A DNA stretch of 64,000 bases. Origin: Craterostigma plantagineum. Lineage: Eukaryota > Streptophyta > Magnoliopsida > Lamiales > Linderniaceae. Below are positions 57,001 through 64,000 of the stretch, piece by piece (within the stretch, counting starts at the first letter, position 1; each line of letters opens with the position of its first letter). The DNA is taken from positions 186,001 through 250,000 of the forward strand of contig JAPQWV010000647.1 of NCBI GenBank assembly GCA_027422505.1. Direction: 5' to 3'. The notes below the pieces were generated by a model. The model had not been told where the DNA came from. It saw nothing but the letters and a program-made list of their open reading frames with translations, and did not search any database. The position numbers and the translations under genes are program-made.

Positions 57001-57818
57001 CTCCTTTTGACCGAGGAAGCAGGAGTAAAGCTTTCATTTATCATTGACTCTCTAGTTGTTATGCCAGTGGAGGGATCGCCAATTATTTGTGAGTTGGGGT
57101 GTGCACGGATCCATTTTCTTGTAGGAAATTGTGATGGTTCAGCTACACTGGTACCTCCCATTTCTTCTTCACTTTGATCAGCCTGATGTTCCATAGCTTC
57201 TCCAGGTTGAGGTAGTTCTGATTCTCTTGAGGAAATTTCTATTATCGAATCAGTTGACTGAGGTGTTTCTACAGCTGAGCTGGAGATGATCTCAGTATCA
57301 GTTGGAAGTTCACTGTCGTCCTCAATGTGTAGATTTTCTAACGTAGGAGGTGAGTTATCATTGCAAGGTGCACCAAAGTCATCATTGTTAGGTGCTGCAG
57401 AGTCATCATTGCTATGTGCTGCAGGAGTGGCTGGTGTAGTGGGCGGCGGTGGTCTTGAGAAAAGATCTTCGAATAAGAGATCAAGTTCCATATCGGTCAA
57501 CGTGTTGGAATGTGAAGGTTCGGCCACTGTGGAGGTGCTTGGTTCATCTTTCAACTCTCGTAGAAGTCCGAGTTCTGGACTGATTTGAGCATAAGCCACT
57601 CGGTCTACTTCATTAAATGTCACGTTAATGCTTTCCATAACCGATCTTTTCTCATTGAGATATACTCGATAGGCTTTGGAGGTCGTCGAGTATCCCACCA
57701 GTATTCCTTCAAACGCTTTTGGGTCTAGTTTGCCTCTATCTTCACAATCGTTTGCTACATAGCACTTGCATCCAAAAACTCTCAGGAAAGAGACGTTTGG
57801 CGCTCTGTGATTTATCAA
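56988..57818 (-). pseudogene. pol: Cop-X integrase C-terminal part and linker to RT
   Basis: Begins NVSFLRVFGCKCYV, then GKLDPKAFEGILVGYS and AYRVYLNEKRSVMESINVTF, the copia integrase C-terminal region, followed by a long acidic S/T/P-rich linker that ends RKWIRAHPNSQIIGDPS and TTRE, the usual run into RT. Open for 276 codons. Confidence 0.85.
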
Positions 57819-58816
57819 CTCGTAAGGAGTCCTTTGAACCTGTTGTGAAGGGAGCCACGATTTGAGTGAAACAAGCTGTGTTCATTACTTCAGCCCACAA
57901 GAAGTGAGGTAATCCAGAGTGAATAAGGAGTATTCGAGTTGCTTCAACTAAGGTTATGTTCTTGCGCTCAACTACACCATTTTGTTGAGGTGTTTTTGCC
58001 ACTGCGAAGTGTTGCGTGATTCCAAGTGACGCATAGAAGTCACTGAGCTTTTTGTTCTTGAATTCTGTCGCATTGTTAGTTCTGGTGATTTGGACACTTA
58101 GTTGGTAGAGGTTTTGTGTGGTTTTGATAAACTCAATGATTAGACATCGAGTTTCGTCCTTGGTTTTGAGAAATTTGGTCCATGTGTAGCGCGAGAAGTC
58201 GTCCACAATAACCAACACATATCTTCGCCCATTGATTGTCTGAGTGCGCATAGGTCCACACAGATCCATGTGAATGAGTTCGAGAGGTTTGGAGGTTGAG
58301 GCTATATGTTTGGTCCGGTGGGATGCTTTCTTATCTTTCCCATTTTGCACACCGAGCAGAGATGCTCTTTGTGATATCTGATGAGGGAATCCCTTTGACC
58401 AAGTTTTCTGATCGCAGTTTGTTAAGGTCTTTGAAATTGAGATGAGAGACTCGCTGATGCCAGAGATCGTTTTGGTATAGAGAGGCACGGGAGATGAGGC
58501 ACGTTGGTCGGACAGTTTTGAGGTTAATGGAGTAGAGATTCGTCTTTCTGTGGCCAGTGAGTAGCTCTCTTCCATTGATGTCAGTGACGCTACATTTGTT
58601 AGTCTCAAAATTCACCTTGTAGCCTTTATCACAGAAACGTCCAATGCTGAATAAATTGTAGCTCAGTCCTTCGATGTAGGAGACTCTTTTGATGGTCAGT
58701 CTGTCATGGATGAGATCACCCGTTCCTAACCTGGGCGCAGATTGACCGTTTCCGAAGTAGACCTTCCCGAGAAATCCTTCAGAGAAGTTGCTCAGCAGCT
58801 CTTTGTTTCCAGTCAT
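57819..58816 (-). pseudogene. pol: Cop-X protease end and integrase core
   Basis: 58816-58331 starts right after the protease catalytic region (the sequence just upstream encodes a GCSSHMTG-type end) and includes LSYNLFSIGRFCDKGYKVNF and the pre-integrase LWHQRVSHLNFKDL. 58608-57742 in another frame holds the integrase core: LELIHMDLCGPM, RYVLVIVDDFSRYTW, then a site reading TNNATEF where SDNGxEF is expected, and TPQQNGVVERKN. The changed catalytic string and the frameshifts show decay. The last residues before 57742 are out of frame. Confidence 0.83.
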
Positions 58817-58870
58817 GTGTGAGGAGCAACCTGAATATAAGTATCACACACGACGGACCTGCAAAAAAAA

Positions 58871-60224
58871 TCAAGTAAGCTTAGGTACCCATTTGTAGAT
58901 GGGCCATTCTTTGATAGCAGGTGTAGGCACTAATGTATTAGTTGTTATAATGAGTTCTTTGTCAGATTTTTGGAGAGCTGACTTAAGAACCCAGGCGCCA
59001 CAGTTGTCTATTTGATGTATTCGGGATTTTGGAATCCACATTTGTCTATGACTTATAGACCTATTGTGCTTTATTTGGGACGTAATGTCTTTCTTTCTCC
59101 TAGTTTTGTGAGTATCTTTGTCGGGCTTGGGAGATACACATTTAGCATGAGTGCAAAGTGGAGTGGAAGCATTTTTGTGGAATTGATTGTTCTGTGAACG
59201 TCGAGGTGCATAATCGTTGACAAATTTGTAATTAGAGGTTTGAGCACAAAATAAGAAAACACGGTCTCTGACATTACAAGGAGTCACTTTTGGAACATTA
59301 AATGAATTTAAAACATGTGACGTGGGATTGGATGCTGGTTTCTTATTTTTATGAGACTTTGTGTGCTTCTCTGCTGGACCAGATCGAACCTTCTTCGTCT
59401 CCTTAGAACTCAATCCTTTGTCTGTGGGCACATGCGATACAAAGTTAGTAAGAGATAAAGGAGTTTTCCCTGATGTTTTCTTGCAGTCACATATAAAGGG
59501 TCAGGAACAGAGCGAGTAGTGGAAGGTTTGAATACATTAGGAAAGTTTTCAAGAGTGTAAATCTTGCTTAACAAGATAGTATTCTCTTCTTCATGGGCTT
59601 TCTTTCTGATTCCAAAGAGGCAGTTAGGTCGCCTATTTTGTGAATAATTTCTGGAATGTAAATTGATGAGTAATGGGGTTTAGCCTGCTCATTAGTGCTT
59701 TCCTGCTTTTCAGGGCCAAATGGTGACATGTAATCATCAGATAGTGATGTTTTTCTGGTTTTGTAACTATTGTTAAGTTCTGTATAACTATATGAGATTT
59801 GGGCCCAATCTCTGTTTCTTCGCTTCTGTTCATTAGATTCGGTCACTTCTGTTGGTCCTATGAAGGGCATTAAGTTTTCAAGACACAACCCAAAGTGTTT
59901 AATGTTGTATAGCGGAAGTACTTCATCTTTCTTTGGGTTATGGGCGAGTTGAAAGCCTAATCCTTCTCGAGGATTATAGAAGTCCACATCTTTAGGTTGG
60001 TTAAGAAAAATGGTTTGATCGGTTTGTCCTCTTTTGGTGAGTAGATCCTCTAACTCCTTGACTTTCTTGTATAGTCGAACACGTTCGTTGGTGATTAGTT
60101 CATATTGAGATAATACATTTTCTCGTTCTTCTTCGCTGTCCTTTAAGCTCCTACAGGTATCACTAATTTGTTTTTCCTTACTTTCTATAAGTTTTCCTAA
60201 AGTCTTCACTTTAGTTTCTGACAA
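58871..60224 (-). pseudogene. gag: Cop-X gag C-terminal region with coiled coil
   Basis: 60224-59568 is a lysine/glutamate-rich coiled coil (LIESKEKQISDTCRSLKDSE, LYKKVKELEDLL), then FLNQPKDVDFYNPREGLGF. 59431-58871 follows in another frame, basic, ending RQMWIPKSR and WPIYKWVPKLT, shortly before the protease. Large gags with such a region occur in several plant copia lineages. Confidence 0.75.
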
Positions 60225-60342
60225 GATTAAGGATTCTTGAAGAATAGTTATCTCTTCCTGTTGTTTGTTTATTATGGCATAATTTTTGTTAAAGTTGCTT
60301 TGGAGTTCTGAGTAAAATCTTTACTATGCATGGAGAGTTCGG

Positions 60343-61735
60343 TTATCCTACATTCAAGTTTGATAAAATCATTTGGAGATGGGGTGTATACCTCCAGGTC
60401 GGATGAGAGACATCCGTCCTGTCTGACCCTATGTCTGGCTCTTCCTCGTCGGAGTCATTGTCATTGATTTTCACCATGAAGGCCATTTCATCTTCCTTTT
60501 CGCCTGACGTGTCCTCCAGCCATTCCTCTTCCTCAGTAACCAAGATAATTCCCACCTCCTTGCGTTGTGAGAGCTGAAATTGCTTCTTGTAGTATTCAGT
60601 ATTTTTCTTCTTAGGTCTGAAGCATTCAGAAGCGAAGTGACCCGGTTTGCCACAGTTGAAGCACTTCTTTGTTACTTCAAATTTCTTTGTTTCAGCCTCT
60701 TCAGGGGCAACTTTTGTTTCCCGCTCGAGATTCGTTGTTTGTTGAAGAAACATGATGATTTCTTGGTGCTCATCTTATTGACCGTCTTTGATATTATAGC
60801 CAGTTTCTTTCTGATTGATTTGAGTTTGTCCTCAGATTCTTGGTCAGATCCAGCGTTGTCTGAAGTGTCAAATTGAATGGTTTGCTTTCCTTTAGAAGTT
60901 CTCGAGCTCCTGTGGCTTGATTTAGAGGTCACGAGTGCAATGGGTTCCATGTCGACACTTGTTTTTCCTTCGTTCTTGATTTCTTTGACGGACTGGGAGT
61001 ATTGTGAGAGGTTATCGTGTAAGGATTGAATATCCATAGCATCTAGATCTATGTTCTGCTGCTTAACCAGAACAACAATCCGTCCCCAATCAGGTTGAAG
61101 TGTGGAGAGGAACTTGATGTTGTGTTCGAGGTTGGACCGTTGGATGTTAATATTTCTCATCTCATTGATGATGGTCAGGAAACGAAGATAAACATCTCGA
61201 AGTTCTTCCCCCTCCTTAGCTTTGAAGGAAACATAGACAGTGAGGATGCTAGATTTCTTAGACAGGTTGCTAACCTCTGTCCCAACCATCACTTTCGATA
61301 CTTCATCCCAGATTTCCTTTGCGATGACCATTGCGTCGACTTGCTTGTAGACCTCATTTGGTAGAGCCTGAAGTACGTAGTGTCGAGCAAGCTTGTCCGC
61401 TCTGGCTCGTGCTCTCTCGGCATCATTGTATCGACTAGGTTCCTTAGGAGTTCTCCTCTCTGGAATGGGAGGAACCGCATCGGGTTGAGCAGGGATGATG
61501 GTCCAAAATTGTCCCTCCAAAAAGAGGAAAGCATGTCGTTGGCAAGGTCTACATCCTTGATTTCTATGAAGTTGATGAATCGTTGCTCCCATATGCCGTA
61601 CTCTCCCAATCTTAGTAGTGGTGCACGGTTGTCAGATCCAATAACAAGACCGTCCATGTTTTGTTTGGTAATGATCGTTAACGTGAAATAGATCTGCAAA
61701 ATGAAATATTTTAGTTTCGAATGAGAAATAGTCAA
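60343..61735 (-). pseudogene. gag: Cop-X Gag, capsid part and zinc knuckle
   Basis: The start is probably the methionine of MDGLVIGSDNRAPLL near 61657; the frame shifts near 61550 into 61592-60672, which carries KEIWDEVSKVMVGTE, GEELRDVYLRFLTIINEMRN and HNIKFLSTLQPDW, copia capsid patterns. A second shift leads to 60753-60343 with the knuckle CFNCGKPGHFASEC and an acidic tail. Inactive through these two shifts. Confidence 0.83.
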
Positions 61736-62660
61736 GTTTGAAGAATTTCGAGTGTTGAGTGAAAATGAGCAAGCTCACTTCTATCGTATTTTAAATTTGG
61801 ATGCTTTTTGTGTAAGGCTTGAGGATCGGAAGATTGGAGTTCTATGAAATTGAGATTTGGTCGACTCAATTTTAGTGATTGATCGATTCTAATCCTATAT
61901 AAGTAAGCTCGGCTATTTTGATCCTAAGTACTGAGAGTCGAGCGATTCAGATTCTAAGATTTCAAAATCGGGCGATGAAAATTCAATTTAGAGTTCTAGA
62001 ATCGGGCGACAGTATGAATCGTACAACATAGATCCTAAGGGCCTGAGTCGGGCGAAAGAGTTTGAAAAAGGTTGGTTTCGGGCGATTTTAATTTGGAATA
62101 TCTTGTATCGGCCGATAGAAATGCACGAGTTTCGGACGATTTTGGTCCAAAGAGATTGCATTTCGATTGACTAAAATTGAGTGTCGGGCGATACAATAAA
62201 ATGGACTATAAATCACCGGGAAATTGGTCGAGCGAAACAACGAATTTTCTAATGTAGCCTTTTGAGCGAATGAAGCGTCGGCCGATAGAGCGAAATTGAT
62301 TGAAAATCGCCGAAATTTCAATCGGTCGAAACTCCTCACTCTGAGTTGGTATCCGTCGAAACCTTCAAATTCCTTAGTACTATTCTATATGCTACCCGAA
62401 AGTCGTAAACAGCCCAGAAAAACCAAATTTTTAAACTCGTTTATGCTCAAATCCTGGTCAAACTTGACGGAAATCGACGTGAAACACCATAAGAGTACTC
62501 ATTATCGGTTTTCTAATGTCTTAGGGGAAAGGAATAACTGAAAACTATATGAAAACACCCAAAAATAGTGAAAAGATCGAAAATGAGTTTTCAAGCAAAA
62601 TCTTCCTCAAATCACGTCGGAATCGAGTGAAACTGGATTCAAATCGAAGATATTGATCCG
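61736..62660 (-). other. Cop-X leader with an array of TCGGNCGA-type motifs
   Basis: No credible ORF. About thirteen octamers of the forms TCGGGCGA, TCGGCCGA, TCGGACGA, TCGAGCGA and TCGGTCGA are spread over 61915-62350 (+ strand reading) at intervals of 20-50 bp. Confidence 0.7.
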
Positions 62661-62666
62661 CGTTAG

Positions 62667-62680
62667 GCTTTGATACCACT
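62667..62680 (-). other. Cop-X primer binding site
   Basis: The minus strand reads AGTGGTATCAAAGC directly after the LTR; one base differs from the usual TGGTATCAGAGC. Confidence 0.82.
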
Positions 62681-62997
62681 TGTTGGTCCTTATATTACCA
62701 AATAAGGATCAAAGGATAGCTTGATAAGCTTAAAACGTGAAGAACACCTTGAGTGCATGTAACTGTGTGTTTTTATAAAGAAAGGTAGAAGGTGGCTTAC
62801 TTTTGAAATTCTTTTGATAAACCCTAATTAGGGTAAGTATGAGCTTTATATACCACAAGTATCTGGTACATTAAAGCCCAGTCACCTAACTTATACAAAA
62901 TACCATAAGTTACCCCACACTACTACAACCATTAATTAACAACTTATATAAACCTAAGATTACAATAATAAAAGGATGCTACATTATTTTCCTAACA
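62681..62997 (-). repeat. Cop-X 5' LTR (317 bp)
   Basis: On the minus strand it runs from TGTTAGG to ACCAACA. A TATA box TATATAAAG is at 62844-62852. No second copy is present in the window because the 3' end of the element is lost. Confidence 0.82.
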
Positions 62998-63502
62998 GGA
63001 AAGTCCATGTGAAGGGTGACTCAGTCATCTTTCCGAATATAGAAGATTTGCAAGTCGGATAGGGATCAAATCCGGGCGGCATAATTATGCCGGTTTTCTC
63101 CAACTCTTGAACTACTCATTCTCTGGAATGACCGTGCCGCAAGTGTCTAAAGTTAGACTCCTATGTTTGCTGGTAAGTGTATACACATATTTTTGTAAAG
63201 TTTCACTTCCGACGTATTTATTTTTAAATATATATTACTACTTAAATGGAACTCAAACGGTTTACGCTCAAAATGAAGTAAATAATATTCTTATGCCCCT
63301 TGGGCAAAATTAAACAATCGGAAAGAACTAACTAAGTTGATAGTCTTTGATCCAATATGGGTAGCCGGTACACATTGTCCGCTTCCTATGTTGATCATGA
63401 TGTCTCGCTCTGCCAGCTTTCTATTTTGTTTCAGACCGTGAAGCCGCTAATTTGGATCAATTACGCTTCCAATGGCACAGCTCATTGCAATGAAGGTGTC
63501 TG
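62998..63502. other. Unassigned stretch right of Cop-X
   Basis: No feature recognised. The first bases, GGAAA, would be the target copy of Cop-X, but the partner copy is lost. Small open frames here show no motif. Confidence 0.4.
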
Positions 63503-64000
63503 TCATTTGGCTTTGCGCCTCTTTGTACGTTTGGGCTTGCCAATAGAAATTTGTCCCTTGGGCTTCATTTTCTTGTCAGTCCTCTTCACACTCGGCCAAT
63601 GACCTTTCGTAGCCGCAGCAAGTTCCATTTCATTTCCCTTCTTCTTCTTCTGAGTTCGAGTCGTGCTCAACTGACTTATCAGCTGAGACGGTGTCATTAC
63701 AACCTTGTTCAGATTGTGGATTACAATGAATTCGTTGAAAGAGGGTGGCGATGACTGAAGTATCAGGTTAACCTGAAGCTCGGCATCCATAAGACAGTCG
63801 AGCGACTCCATCCTTTCGATCCAACTGATCATCTCGAGTGATGTTCTCCGACTTTCTTCAGTCATGCTGCATCAAAAAATTTGTCATGGCGTATTGCGAT
63901 CTCCTAGACTCCACGTCATATCGTTCCTTAAGATGAAGCAACAGAGCGCTTACACTCATCTAAAAGTGATTGCACTGTAGTTTGATTCTCATTGATGCAA
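63503..64000 (-). pseudogene. gag: Copia gag fragment (UBN2 type), continues beyond the window
   Basis: The minus strand reads, after several out-of-frame residues, ELQVNLILQSSPPSFNEFIV and KVVMTPSQLISQL, patterns of the copia capsid domain, then a lysine-rich end (KKKKGNEMELAAATKG, PKRTKRRKAK). Upstream to the window edge more gag can be read in other frames (LHLKERYDVES). It is the target DNA into which Cop-X or an older neighbour inserted, or simply another relic. Confidence 0.65.

Larger units (their letters stand above)
56281..62997 (-). mobile_element. Cop-X: Ty1/copia element, 3' truncated by the LINE border
   Basis: The minus-strand order is 5' LTR (62997-62681), primer site, a 0.9-kb leader, gag with coiled coil, protease, integrase and the first part of RT, then the LINE. 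The rest of RT, RNase H and the 3' LTR are missing. The short LTR and large gag do not match SIRE; a Tork/TAR-like lineage is possible but not shown. Confidence 0.85.

Overview
This window is plant nuclear DNA made almost entirely of retrotransposons, most likely from a eudicot. The reasons are long Ty3/gypsy chromovirus (Tekay/Del-type) LTRs of 2 to 3.5 kb, Ty1/copia sireviruses, a 5S-rRNA-bearing Cassandra-like TRIM, tRNA-iMet-type primer sites (TGGTATCAGAGC), an L1-type LINE and a PIF/Harbinger-like MITE. I cannot name the species and I found no convincing ordinary host gene. Element names used here (Tekay-A to E, SIRE-A/B, Tat-A, Ale-A, Cop-X) are working labels.

Left half (1-29921): a three-level nest on the + strand. 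Tekay-A (92-29921) is the oldest; its two LTRs differ by roughly 2% by eye and by a 547-bp length difference. Its gag is interrupted by SIRE-A (3231-23138; duplicated target CGTGG), a structurally complete copia element with gag, pol, repeated polypurine tracts and LTRs of exactly equal length that differ at about three positions. The 3' LTR of SIRE-A is interrupted by Tekay-B (13158-22376; duplicated target GAAGT). Tekay-B has near-identical 2.65-kb LTRs but a wrecked coding region, so it was probably moved in trans, and it carries a foreign-looking 1.6-kb block with a possible antisense minigene. Between two copies of its primer site Tekay-A also holds a Cassandra-like internal region plus one LTR.

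Middle (29922-46915): a short stretch of unassigned DNA, a MITE with TTA duplications (30111-31003), the start of an Ale/Retrofit-like copia element (31474-32230), a Tat/Athila-like gypsy element on the minus strand that kept gag and protease but lost RT and integrase (32231-36779), then the integrase end of Tekay-C (+ strand). Tekay-C is split by SIRE-B (37385-45703, minus strand, duplicated target CCAAC), a scrambled three-LTR derivative that carries a third ORF after pol.

Right part (46479-64000): the 3' LTR of Tekay-C is cut by the minus-strand 3' LTR of Tekay-D (46916-53319), which itself contains a 3.5-kb solo LTR (Tekay-E, 47089-50586, duplicated target CCTAA). Then come a LINE relic (minus), a 3'-truncated copia element Cop-X (minus, 5' LTR at 62681-62997) and a fragment of another copia gag at the window edge.

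The points most worth a second look are: the possible antisense minigene inside the recently mobile but non-autonomous Tekay-B; a hairpin whose stem is kept in four diverged Tekay LTR families while its loop changes; arrays of a degenerate octamer (TCGGNCGA type) shared by gypsy LTRs and a copia leader; the PBS-to-PBS insertion of a Cassandra-like unit, which fits capture of a one-LTR circle; and the third ORF of SIRE-B, present in one sirevirus copy and missing from its close relative.
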